64,000 nucleotides of DNA, from contig JAJHTX010000002.1 of assembly GCA_032164295.1 (NCBI GenBank), positions 3,968,001 through 4,032,000 on the forward strand, read 5' to 3'. Position numbers and translations under genes: made by a program. Source of the stretch: Inonotus obliquus (lineage: Eukaryota > Basidiomycota > Agaricomycetes > Hymenochaetales > Hymenochaetaceae). The notes under the pieces are model-generated. The model was not told where the DNA came from and did no database searches. It saw only the letters and a program-made list of their open reading frames with translations. Positions 11,849 through 23,500 of this stretch are shown here, piece after piece. Within the stretch, counting starts at the first letter, position 1. Each line of letters begins with the position of its first letter.

Positions 11849-12389
11849 TACCGCGCACTTGTAACTAGAATTACTGACGCGCGTTATAAATCCATTTTTT
11901 TTTAAAAAAAGCTGCTATCCAGCACTGCGAAGCACATGGAACTCCGAGTCAGTAGGAAAGTAATAAATCCAATGAGGTAACAATTGCCTTGTAACCGTCT
12001 ATCTGCTTTTATCACGTCTTCACCTCGTCTGAGGCTTCCCACACCCTTTAACTACTAGTAGCTACCGCGCACTTGTATTTACAGATACAGAAGGTATGTA
12101 CCTCATTGCGATCGACGTGGCTATCATAACGAGATCTTCAAGACCCGTTTTTCAAGACCCGTTTCCATCCTTTTCACCTGATGACAATGAGTCAATAGAG
12201 TACTATAGAGGGTACACTGAATCCAAGAGAGTTCCTCCTGAGAGATAATATTAAAGCGTGGTAGAATATCATGAAGAGGATGTGTTTTGCATGATGGTTA
12301 CCTTATTTGGATGGTATCATCCAACGTCGATCGCATTTGACTTTCTTATCACTGACGTGCATTATAAATGCACTTTTCTTTTAAAAAAA
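11849..12389 (+). repeat. Diverged direct repeats with AT-rich tails
   Basis: TACCGCGCACTTGTA occurs at 11849-11863 and again at 12063-12077. A second pair follows the same order: ACTGACG.GC.TTATAAAT followed by a T-run and A-run at 11872-11910 and 12350-12389. So a compact block (11849-11910) seems to recur in expanded form (12063-12389). A 14-bp tandem pair, TTCAAGACCCGTTT, sits at 12137-12164. This suggests fragments of an old dispersed or duplicated element. I see no coding potential. Confidence 0.45.
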
Positions 12390-13199
12390 CGAGATAGCGG
12401 CCACCGGATATGAGTTAGTCTATTTGCTAGTCTCAAGCATGGAGGTTCGTAACTGTGCATTTCTTCTGAACCAAACTGCATCAACACGATCCGAATTTAG
12501 ACGTCGCGTCGATCAAGCCGATCGGCGCGATTTGCGACGTATTTGTCATCGATTATCTAATGTCCAGGCATCGATTGCAATATTTCATTATGATTCTACA
12601 GATTGGTAGATAAGAAGATGGAATCCCTCATATATGTGAGGTCGAGGTTGAGCGTTCTTCTGCGGTGCGCGGGTCTGTGTGGTTCAATGGAGTCGAATAA
12701 TGGGGGCTCGTGAAGTGGCATGGCTGCATGGATGGAAACAAAACGACAGTTTGGCGCACGATACCATTGGACGAATGGGTGATTGTGACATCAAGGGAGG
12801 CTGAAGTAAAGAAAAGCTCGGTGGATATTGGAATATGAATTTTGAGGGAATTGAGAAATGAAGGAAAGGGAGATTGAGTGAGCTTTGATTCGTGACAAGA
12901 AACCTGCGCATGCCAAGGCGACTGAATGCGATAATAATACAAGACATCTTGAGTAAGCTGCGAATGAATCCGGCAAGATGACAGGACGACAACCCGACAA
13001 CGAGGGGACACTGCGTGCAGTCGACGATCAGACATGATGGATGATGGATCAACATTACTATCGAGAATGAGAAGCTACGTTAGACTCATGTGGCTTGGAG
13101 AAGATGAGGTCTATTGAAACTCACCAAGGGAAGATGAAAAACAGACAGACATTAAGAAAAGATGACAGGGAGAAGCCGGAAAGGGAAGGTAGAGGGATG

Positions 13200-13541
13200 C
13201 TATGCAGCGGCGGCAGCGCCTTTCGCGCCTTTCACAGCGTCACCCCCGATAGCCATTGTCTTGAGTGGCACGGCGATATCCGAGACGGTCCGCTTAAGCA
13301 TGTACGCCTTGCCATTTACGCCCTTGTGGGCGTTGTCGATGCGCACAGAATTGAGCAGGTCGAGCGTGTAGACGTAGATCTCCTTCGAGTACTCCTTCAG
13401 TAGATTCTCCTCTCGTGATACGCTACCCGGTGATGAGGGAACTACAGACTCCTGTGTCTCTGTCGGTTTCGCTGAGTCAGTTTTACGTGGCTCCGGAACC
13501 TTGCTCGTGCTCGCTGTTGAAGTAGAAGTTGAAGACGGCAT
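13200..13541 (-). CDS. Small conserved-looking orphan protein
   Basis: A single exon of 113 residues. Residues 1-40 are Ser/Thr/Pro-rich and look disordered. Residues 43-100 form the compact part: a helix-like ENLLKEYSKEIYVYTLDLLN followed by NAHKGVNGKAYMLKRTV. The tail is Gly/Ala/Lys-rich and ends in five alanines. No membrane helix, signal peptide or catalytic motif is seen. I do not recognise the family. The start is the first ATG, about 65 bp below a TATA-like TATAAAT on the minus strand at 13608-13614. The adjacent region has no antisense gene, and the amphipathic core makes a chance frame less likely. Function unknown. Confidence 0.55.
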   Translation of the reverse strand: MPSSTSTSTASTSKVPEPRKTDSAKPTETQESVVPSSPGSVSREENLLKEYSKEIYVYTLDLLNSVRIDNAHKGVNGKAYMLKRTVSDIAVPLKTMAIGGDAVKGAKGAAAAA

Positions 13542-14053
13542 ATTCGAGAGAGTAAGGTTGGTTGAGAAGGTAGGTTGGCTGTGGAGGTCGTGAAGCTGGG
13601 ACCAGCAGATTTATATGGTAGAAGGCAAGGCGTGCCTCTGGCTGCGTGTATCTGCCAGATAGAACGGAGTTTGAGGAAGGATGGATTATAAGGGATAAGG
13701 AAGAGGATAAGGATGGAATGGACAAACCCGGTCCACGTTTCACGACATTCACGTGACCAATCACCCGCTTGTGCCGCTCACTTGGAAGTTGGACAACCTC
13801 GGACGGACACACACAAGACTCATGTTGGCCGCCTGGTCCTATCTATGGTCCAAACACAGGCCTGGGTCTACAACTATTCATTTGACTCATCAGGGGCTCA
13901 ATTCTCGACCGGGCGTATCAAATGTGCCCAGTGGTTACAGGTCCTTCCGTCCGAGAATATGAATAAAATAGAATAGAATAGCTGTGTATGAGAATCATAC
14001 TACCTATCCCCGCCCCGCATTCACGTAAAACACGCTTTCTTTCTTCCTTATTA
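13542..14053. other. Intergenic region
   Basis: About 510 bases between the small orphan's start and the dbr1 stop, both on the minus strand. It should hold the orphan's promoter (TATA-like at about 13610) and the dbr1 3' UTR. No gene is seen. Confidence 0.5.
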
Positions 14054-16069
14054 TCAGTTCCCGATTGCTTCTCCCGTCGGGCTAGGTTGCAGTGGATTGG
14101 GTTCTGATTTGAATTCAACTTGGACGCCCTTGGGAACAGGGTTGATTTTATTTTCAATTTGGAGCAAATCACACAAAGCCTCGGTTTGTTGGTTTGTGTA
14201 CCACGGTGCTGCAGCACGAAGAATTATATCAGCTATAATTCGCGCGATAAGCGGGCAGGAACACGAACGTTGCCTATTCTTGTTTGGACCTTCACTTCCC
14301 GGGCCTGGTGCCGTCGGTCGGAACACTTGACAATCAAGTACATCTTTACTTCTGACGTTCTGATTTACCCAATCTAACTCCTTCTTCAGGCTTTCTCTTG
14401 CCTCTGCTGAGTCTGGCAAACGAGGTTGATGGCGAGAGGTGGAAAGATAAGGATGGAAAGTGCGTGTGATGGCGAGCCATTCCGGGTCGAACGCGAGTCG
14501 AGGGGTATTCGGAGATTCAGCGGAGGGAACGTCTACAACCTTAACGGGAGATCGGTTAAAGTTGGCAATGCATTAGTCAACGGGAAGCCGAACCTCTAAG
14601 AATTGACGCCGTGGAAGACACTTGTCTAAAGCAAGGAACCTGGTCGTCCGTTGCACTGGCGGTAGAGCGACAACATCGTCCAATTCATCATCGAGGAGTA
14701 TTTCATCTGGATTATCTGGGACCTTTTCCCTTGGTGATGATGAGGGCTCCGCTGCCTGTCCTTTGTCGGCTGAATCCGGAGATGTGTCATCATCTAATTC
14801 ATCGATGACTATCTCATCGGGGTTATCTCCCTTAGCCTGCTCTTGTGGAACTTCGTATCAAGCAACTCCCAATACGTTAAATGAGAACATACGAACCATA
14901 CGCACCACCCGGACTCGCTTGAACCTCGTGAACGACGGTTGCTTCAAATCTACAGTGCAGGTGAGCCGAAAACCACCAACTTGGCTTCAATTTCTGGAGT
15001 AGTTGCATTGCGGGAGGAGAACCAAGTGAATTCGACTCCAAATCGGACCGAAAGAAGGGCTTCCGCCGAAGTAGATCATTCTTGTCTCCATGGTGCGCTA
15101 TGCCTAATGGCCAGTCATGAGACAGTACGATGTCCGGGGGCGATAGCTGGGAACATGATCATTAGTGTTCGCTGGTATCTTTGGGGTATAAAGACGCAGA
15201 TCATGTGTCAAGCTTACTTGAGAAAGTCGGAAAATGTCAAATTCCCGAACATGATAAATACTTCTCATTGAGCTGCTCTCGTAAGGAATCTTTTCATAGT
15301 GACCTGTGGCTGGTTTAGCCTGCGACGATCGTAGAGATGTATGAATTGTTTACCTAAATGATAGTGATGTTCGTTATAGATACCTGAAGCACCTGCGATC
15401 CGAACTCCGTTCACCTGCACACACCCCGCGAATCCAAGGAAGTAGATATTTGGAGCGAGCCACCCCCCATGGTACCTGCAAGGATCAGCAAAGCTGTTAG
15501 CAACTTTTTTCTTTGGCAGATGACTAGCATGAGAAGAATGCCTCACAACTCCCACATGTAATTCGATGCTTCATGGTTCCCACCGATAACGAGTGTCAAG
15601 ATAGGTGCCTCCTTCTCGCCGGTGTAATATCTGAAGGGAATTGATTAGCAACAATGAATCAGCAGAACACTCATGAGACCAGTTGAAACGTCAGCTTTTA
15701 CGTTGCGGGAAAGTCCGCTGACTCATTGGAACCACCCCGCAACGTGCATGGTCGCGCAATACCGCGGTGCCACTTGCATGTCCGATGGAAGTGAATGATG
15801 AGAAACGGAACCCACACCTATGAAATCCGCCTAGATGCTTGTACTTGTTCGGTACGGCCATACATTGGAGATCTTGGTGATTTCGGATGGCTTGGAAGTC
15901 CCCGCAGATAAGCAGACAGTCGACTTTGTAGCCATTGCGGTACTCCAGTTGTTTGATGTGCTCATATATCGCGTCTAGCTGGCCGTGACAGCATCCTTGA
16001 ACAGCAATCTTGGGGACGGACTTCAGCGGATTTAATGACCAGTGCGCACGAGTGTTCAATCACCTTCAT
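14054..16069 (-). CDS. dbr1: Lariat RNA debranching enzyme Dbr1
   Basis: Dbr1 hydrolyses the 2'-5' branch bond of excised intron lariats in the nucleus. Exons read from right to left give the whole protein. Exon 1 is six coding bases (ATG AAG, 16069-16064), a 55-nt intron follows, and exon 2 starts at 16008. The N-terminus then reads [14 protein letters not shown], the canonical Dbr1 start. Metallophosphoesterase motifs appear in order: [29 protein letters not shown], the lariat-recognition [18 protein letters not shown] and [10 protein letters not shown]. The Dbr1-specific [16 protein letters not shown] follows an acidic insert. The C-terminal domain has [25 protein letters not shown] and [15 protein letters not shown]. 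An intron inside the last region uses a GTTCGT donor and could also be read through in frame. All metal ligands visible are intact. Complete and probably functional. Confidence 0.95.
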
Positions 16070-16422
16070 GCTGCGGAATTTGCGAGATGTCTTCCACATG
16101 TTATACCGGAGTTACTTGGGGCGAAAGCTTCAGATTTGAACCTTTGAATGTTATATCTTGCAGTGCTTGGTACAAGGATGAGGCAGAGTGTCGTATGTAA
16201 GTCTTGAGCTGAACTTTAAGGTATGTACCTTGAAGAGGTATAGTATTCTCACGCCTCGGACTGTTTGCTCTTGTTTGTTGATATCCTTGATGCCGATTCA
16301 ATACAATACAATACATAGGAAAATCTGACGCCAATCAAGACAACACCATTGTCGTACAGTTCTGATTCTACATCTACATGATCATTTAGTTGCTAGGTTT
16401 TGTCATATTACTGCAGCAGGGA
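16070..16422. other. Intergenic region between the GH3 stop and the dbr1 start
   Basis: About 350 bases between two minus-strand genes. It holds the dbr1 promoter and the GH3 3' flank. There is a short simple repeat, AATACAATACAATACAT, near 16298-16315. No gene is seen. Confidence 0.5.
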
Positions 16423-19400
16423 TTACAGCCCATTCCACTCAAAAGCGTCTGCCCTTTCAAGAACAAGAGGTGCCTTCAACGAAAGGTTCTCCGACGACGA
16501 TCCGACATGCACGGTATACTCTCCACTCTCAATCGTCCACGCATTGATACGCTCCTCCCAGTAGCTTACGGCATACTTGTCAAGCGGGATTTCAACAGTA
16601 CGACTCTCACCTGGTTGGACGTCTCGTAGTTTCTTGAAAGCACGCAGGGCGAGAGGTACTTGCGTAAGTGCGGAGGTGGAAGGGTGCGCTACGTATACCT
16701 GGACAGTCTCGGAGCCGGCGACCGCACCGGTGTTTGTAACTGTCATCGAGACCGAGACGACTAGATCTTTCTTGCCCTCTGGGTTCGCGATCTTCGGTTT
16801 TGAGACGGTAAGATTCGAGTACTCGAAGGTGGTGTACGACAGGCCGTGACTAGCTCTAAGGTAAGTTCGCATTCGAATAAGCTAAAACGGAACACGTACC
16901 CGAATGCCCACAGAGGCTTAAGTTTAATATTGTGGAAATGCTTGTAACCCTAGGAATAGCGTTGGGGAAACTCCGGTCGTACATCTCATTTGCTGAACAT
17001 TGACTTACGACAAATATGTCTTCCGCATACAACACGGTTCCGTTTTCCGAGTGGAAGTGACCATATGAAGGTAGATCCTCCAGTCTCTTCGGAAAAGTAA
17101 GAGACATCTTGCCCGATGGATTGATTTTGCCAGTCAGAACGTCGCCAATGGCATCTCCTGTTGCGTTACCCAGGTACCATGCATGTACGATAGATGGTAC
17201 AGAGTCGGCCCATGGCATCGTGATAGCAGAACCCTTGACAAATAAAAAATGAAATAAACTCTAGGTAAGCTCTCCATTCCGATCCTCACCGATTGCGTCA
17301 CAACTACGGTTTTCTTGTTAACTGCAGCCACCTTTTCCACGAGCTCGTCGCTGCGACCTGCGAGAGCTAAGGTGGTCCTATCATAACCTTCACTTTCCCA
17401 ATCACTGTTCAAACCCACAATAACAATAGCGACGTCCGCCTCCTTAGCGAGATTTACCGCAAGTGCCAAATCATCGTTAGAGTCCACCACAGGCGCGCCA
17501 CCAAGACGAATACCAGGATTGGAATCCATGAGTACTTCATCTTCATCCCCATCTGCAGGTCCTCGAACATTGACATAGTGCACATGTACGTCATGCGAGA
17601 CGCCTGCTTTCAATTCAAATACAGCCTTTTCTTCAACTGTACCCGAACTGAAGAACGCTTCGCCACGCCGCTGGCGGGCCCAGTTATCAATCAAGAGTTT
17701 CCCATCAACGTAAAGCTAAAGGAACTCGAACGTCAAGGCATAACCTAATTGAGCAGAAAGGGAGCATCGTACCTTGGCTCGTCCGGCAACAGTCAGACCG
17801 AATTCAAACTTCGTATCCACATTTATCGGCCTGGTCTTGCCGCGCAAATGCAGAGTGAAATGGGAGGCAACACCCTCTGGTTTATCGATCGAAATGAAAG
17901 CGTTTGTTTCATCGATGACTTCGGTCTTTACTGGGTCACCCTGGGCAGTCAAGCCATCGGGTCCATTGGAGTACCATTCCCCGGTCCAACATTTCTCGCC
18001 CTTCTCTGTAACCAGCTCATTCTCAAGAGTGGGCAGCGTTTTGTATGCTACGAGCAAAATCCGAGGTTCAGAATCACGAACGATCAAGTGAACTTTTTAC
18101 AGGAATGATTACCTCTAGCACCCTCTGCATAAGTAATTTCGACGTTCTCTCCGAGGGCATTCACAACGCCGTCGTAAGGTGAAATGAAGTAAGACGCCTT
18201 CAACGATGCAGAGCCACCGCCAGACAGGACAGTTGTTTTCGCATTTCCGCCAACAATTGCGACTTTCTTCAACGCCGAGGGTTGAAGCGGGAGTAGATCG
18301 CCTTCATTCTTGAGCAAGACGATCGACTCCGCGGCGACCTTACGCATAAGTTTGGCATCCTCTTCACTTTCAACAGTGCGTTCTTTACCATCTCCGTCAA
18401 GCACATCAGGCGCGCCCTGTGCAGAACGCTTCACAAGCTCGAGCACCTTTGCTGCGCGTTCCTTGACGATTCGTGCCGTGGTCTTGCGTGATTCAACTGA
18501 GCGCCGCACTTTATCCCAGGTTCGCCATTTATTAGTCCCAGGCATCTCAAGGTCTAGGCCTGCATTTATACTATCTGACACGCTGTAAACGCCGAACCTT
18601 TTCCCCTTGTGGTGAGTTTCCTGGAAAAAATGAATACATAAGGACAACCATACCAGTCACTCATGGTCGGGGCGTTTGAGCCCCATTCTTTCTGGAGTAC
18701 ATCCTTAAGCATGAAAGGATTCTCGGAAACGTGGAGGCCATTCAGCTTGTTGTAGCTGAGCTATTTTTAGAAAGAGCTTGTTCAATAGTGGGTGGGGACT
18801 TACGCTGTCATGAACGACCACGGCTTTGCATATTTCTCGGCAAGCATGAACGGCATCAAGTAGATTTCGCGCAGCGCCCGAGCGGAAACACGGCTATCAT
18901 ATCCCATGCGATCATTCTCCTTATCATTCGTGCTGAATGATGCACCTATCAGTGTAATGATGCCCGGAGTATCTTATAAGATACGAACGCAAAGTGCTTG
19001 ATTGTAGTGCCGATTCCCTGCGATTGTATGCCTGCAACGTAGGCAGAAGCGATCAGGCCCGACAGGATGGGATCTTCTGAGAAGCTCTCAAAGCTCTAAT
19101 TATAAAGTAAGTTGGTGATCCGCGCCACGATACATCATTCGTGCCGAAATACGTACTCTGCCGCCGAGCGGGTTCTGAATAATATCGAACGAGATTGCTC
19201 GTCAGTTACGAATGGGTATAAGAAGGGGACACGTAGCAGTGAAGCAGAGATAGAAACGGGTGTAATATTTACTCGTTGGATATTGCAAGTTGGAGCCAGG
19301 ATTATAGATGCGGCACGCAGTTTCGCTTCCGGTGCAAGGAGCTTGGCACCAACCTCGTGAATGAGCTCCGTGTCCCAAGTTGCGCCAAGTGCCGTGGCCG

Positions 19401-19803
19401 ACTGTCGGTGTTTTATCAGAGCTCATTAGTAAATCTACTTCTTGCCAGGCCAGAGGAGAAACACACCGGTAGACACTTTGCGGGAGTGCCCATGAAAAAG
19501 AAGTTTCCGCGAACGCCTGTATCAATGGGTTAAAGAAGGGTGCTCTTCAACGAGAACAATCATGACGAGAGCATTCAGAATCACCATTAGGACCATCGCT
19601 GACCTAAAGGCCAAAGTTGACAATTGATTGGCAGACTAGCATAAGTGAACACTGAACGATACCTTGATAGCAGGGATACCAAGGCGCTCAATGGCGTGAG
19701 TTCTCCAGAAGCCCACACCCGCAATGAGTGCGGTGGCCTCTTCAAGTGTGAGCTTTTCAACGATGCTGGGGATGTCAGCGTTGGCAAAATCGGAAGGGGC
19801 CAT
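16423..19803 (-). CDS. GH3 beta-glucosidase with inserted PA14 domain, predicted intracellular
   Basis: A multi-exon gene starting [10 protein letters not shown] at 19803. GH3 enzymes release terminal beta-D-glucose from oligosaccharides and glucosides by a retaining mechanism. In order: [23 protein letters not shown], the substrate-site [27 protein letters not shown], then MSDW, whose Asp (codon at 18656-18658) is the expected nucleophile. A GH3 C-terminal sandwich follows ([13 protein letters not shown]), split by a PA14 insert ([14 protein letters not shown] to [10 protein letters not shown]). [14 protein letters not shown] carries the likely acid/base region. The end is a fibronectin-III-like domain ([17 protein letters not shown]). 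There is no hydrophobic N-terminal signal, so a cytosolic enzyme is likely, as for other PA14-type fungal GH3 proteins. Exons join in phase where checked; I saw no disabling mutation. Confidence 0.92.
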
Positions 19804-20506
19804 TGTTCAACAGCTACTGTGAGTATAGTGAATTGTGCTCCTTTATGAGATAGATATGAAAGTGGGGTTGATAAAGAGGGGGACAGAGGCTCGCTGGAGA
19901 GTGATTTATAGTACATAGCTCAAGTCGACATAATTACCATGAATAGGTACTTATTTATCCGTTTCACCGATGATTCCCCGATGTTGCTGACCTCCAAAGT
20001 TTCTTGGCAACTTACACCAATTCACGTGTAGATGCGTGGGAAGGAGTGACAACGGGCTTGGAGTAGTAGATAAGATGTGTGAGTGGAATGGGCTGAAATC
20101 GGAAGAGAAGTTTGATTGTTTTCTGGGTTTTTTTTGCACGAAGTTTGCAGTCACTATTAATGATGTCGAATATATATAATGATGGTCATGGCATTGGTCA
20201 AAGAGAGACCGGAGCCTATTTAAGTAAGAGAATGCCACATGATCGTGAGAAATTATGGACGCCTCCCGAAGTATTGATCGCCAATCCTCTTCTTCCCTCG
20301 AGTCTCGGTCGGAATACAAGTACTAGCAGCTGCACAAGTTTTTTGTGGGGCAAGTTCATCTCCAGTGCAACCACTACCATCCTACCCCCGGCCATTGCGC
20401 TCAAAGCACAACCAACGCGCGTACACAGCTATCTCTACCCCTCTCCTAGTACATGCCCGAACAATTCTCAGTCGCATTACCTGAGGTGCATCGCTCCTCA
20501 TAAATT
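19804..20506. promoter_or_regulatory. Divergent promoter between the glucosidase and the histidine kinase
   Basis: About 700 bases between two divergent start codons. A TATAAA box lies on the minus strand at 19905-19910, about 100 bp upstream of the GH3 ATG. The side towards the kinase has pyrimidine-rich patches (20290-20460). The frame open from 20112 is not protein-like. No gene is seen. Confidence 0.5.
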
Positions 20507-23500
20507 ATGTCTTCGTCACTTGTGCATCTCCCTTACATCGACTTTCTCGCTGCTTATCCCCATCCCGCGTTCGTGGTTCAAAGAAGAAGGCACCCCGATC
20601 GACCCGCACCGGATATAAATCCGGTCCTTGGAAACCCGTCTTTTCGTTCCCTTCTTCTTGGGCGAGATGCAGATACCGCCGAACTGGGCCGCACTTTTCT
20701 TCGTTCTTTGAAGACCGTAGAAGCAGCAGAGAGGTTTACCCATTGGCTCAGTGCCGGACATGACGACCCGCGCCTCCGCAAGGAAACTCATAAAGTCAGC
20801 CTGAAACCACCTTGGGTTCCTATCGACGCAGCCCCAATCGAGCTTGATCTTACACAGACTGTCCTGGAAGATTTCACCATCTGCACGTCAGTTCCCTGTT
20901 TTCCGCTCCCAGAGGCTATTTCATTTGAAACAGCACTGTCATCTCTTGGTCCTTCTGCGGCAACACAAGGGCGGAACAGCCAGAAAATGCGCTTGCCTGA
21001 TTTCCCTCCTGCTCCAGTGCATATCCATCCGAACCCTACCACCCTGACTCCAGACATGTTTTCCGCGCTGCTGCGCACGCCGACTGGCACTGGACAATCC
21101 TCCCGTTCGCCGGAACGCTGCCTTGATTCGTCCAGTCCCGCGCAAGAACACGGGAAGAAGGGGAACATGCGGGAGATGATTGAGAACTACAATTGGCATC
21201 TTACACCTCTTGGACCTCGCGTCGAATGGTCGTCTTCGCTGAAGACAACGATCGACTACATGCTTGCACATCCGTTTCCGGTGAGTCATATTGATGCAGT
21301 CCACCATTGTCTATCGGCCCTGATTGCTGCTAATAGATGAGCCTCTGGTGGACCAATGAGCTCGTCCTGATATATAACGATGCGTATAAAGACATGATTG
21401 CGCACAAGCATCCCTCTATTTTTGCTGAGCATGGTAGCATTTCATGGGCCGAAATATGGGATTCCATCGGTCCCAAAGTTCGGAATGTATTTGCGGGAGA
21501 GGCTATCAGCGAAGAGGATGGTACGTAACGCTGATCCAATCAAAAATAAAATACTTTGATGTCCGAGCTTCGCGTAGATCTTCTGTTTATCGAACGTATG
21601 ACCGAGGCGAAGCTTCCCGAAGAGACATATCACACCTGGTGTTGGGTAAGCATTACTAAGGCATCGTCTTTTAATACCGACGGAAGAACTGAATCGAATC
21701 TATGCAGGTTCCCATTCGGGAGGAGGGAATTGTGAAGGGCTTTCTGAACGGTACATTTGGTATGTCTGTCATTCGTCCTGCATGCTGCACAACTATTTAC
21801 AAATCTTTAGAGACGACGACAAAGGTGGTTACAGAAAGACGGATGAATTTCTTGCGTGACTTTGCTACAAAGGCTGGTATGTCCTCATCCACTGCGGTGT
21901 TTGAGATAATACATCTAATCGTATTTCAATCAGCATTGAGCCGCACCGCATCAGAGTTTTCAAAGGCGCTACTCCTCGCACTAGAGGCATTTACGATAGA
22001 GTGGGCGAGTAATTCTAATTAAGTAGGTCAAATGCTGATTACCAATTCTTTCAGCTGTCCCTTCGGGGCCTTATACATGGCTTCGATCGCAGGTAATTTC
22101 CTTGCTTCAAACTGGTTTGGATACTGATGCCTTCCGCGGATAGAGTCTGGGCGTTCTTCCGTCAAGGCTCCTCGCCCTTCGTATGTTCGGAAATCCGTCG
22201 ACACAGCCATGACGGTCAAATTGACTTGTGCTGGTACCGTCGGCGTGCCCTTGCCACATCCTTCAGTTCCGCAGACTGTTAATTTCGTCCTTGACCCCTT
22301 AAAGATCCGCCCCTCACCTCAAGCGCGAGCTCAAGCTGCATCTCCTGTTCCATCACTCCATTCACAGGACGCCCTGGCCACCACTGTACCCCAGGAAGAG
22401 GGGAGTTCATCAACGCCGTCGAGCTCTTCCGTGCGCACGCTCGGATTTGGACCAGGAAGCTCATTCGGCGGGAACGCCAGCGGGAGCAGTTCCACGAGGA
22501 GTACAGGTGTCTCTACGGGACGAAACATTCCAGAGAGCGCTATCTTATGGCCATTTGCGGAGTCATTCACTACTCGACGACCTGTTCATGTGCCCACAAT
22601 ACCCGACTACGCCGTCGAGGGCTTTGAAGTTCGCGGATGGGGTGAACCTGCTCGTGCCGCGATTGTGATTCCGATTTGTGTAGAGGAGGCGGACGTGCCA
22701 GCCGCAGTGCTGGTCATGGGCCTGAACAGTCGTCGACCATACGATGACCAATACGCCCAATGGATTGATTTGTTCCGCCTATCGATGAATGCGATACTCA
22801 CGGCTGTCAAGGGTCGGGAAGCTGACGTTAAACGTGCAGAGTGAGTAGACTCCTGTTTACATACCCTTACGATGCACGCTCAACACCTAATTTCCTTCAG
22901 GCATCTCGCAGAGCTTGACAGTGCGAAAACTGCATTCTTCAGCAACGCCTCGCACGAACTACGTTCGCGTTTTACTTATCGTCCCTGTCACCAGCATGAA
23001 CTAATCCTCCTTCGTAGGAACACCGCTCACGCTTATTCAAGGTCCACTGCAGGATGCTGTTGAGAGCTTACCTAACTCCACGATTAGAGACACCTTAAAG
23101 ATGGCCGTTCGAAATGTGATGCGTCTGTCGCGGCTTGTCGACTCGTTGATGGACTTTAGCAAGCTCGCAGCAAATAGACTAGAAGGTGTGCGCATTTCAT
23201 ATTTATTGTACGGTCCACTGCAATAACGTATATTTTAGGACGATTCAGGCCAATTCAGCTCGGTGAGTGCACAGCTGACCTTGCCTCTCTGTTTCGAAGG
23301 TAAGTACCCACCGCTCGTAAGAATGGCGGTTATTAGTGATCACTTGTGAGTTAGTGTGATCGAGAAGAGCCGGATTGAGGTGCAAAGAAGAGACTATCTG
23401 TTGTACTCATGCACAATTGACGATGTCTTTTCTAGTATATCGTCGACTGTGACACGACGGACAGAAAGCAAACATACATTGATCCTGAGTGAGTCAAAGA

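Larger units (their letters stand above)
8208..13199. other. 5 kb gene-poor tract with broken frames and short repeats
   Basis: No intact gene could be supported over nearly 5 kb, against one gene per 2-3 kb elsewhere. Frames are short and interrupted. The minus strand between about 9.1 and 10.9 kb has protein-like but stop-broken stretches (listed separately). From about 11.8 to 12.4 kb there are short direct repeats and AT-rich tails (listed separately). No recognisable transposase, reverse transcriptase or long terminal repeat was seen. The remainder appears non-coding. Confidence 0.55.

Noticed and set aside
20112..20618. Open frame overlapping the histidine kinase start
   Set aside because: It runs in another frame through promoter sequence and loses to the clear kinase start at 20507.
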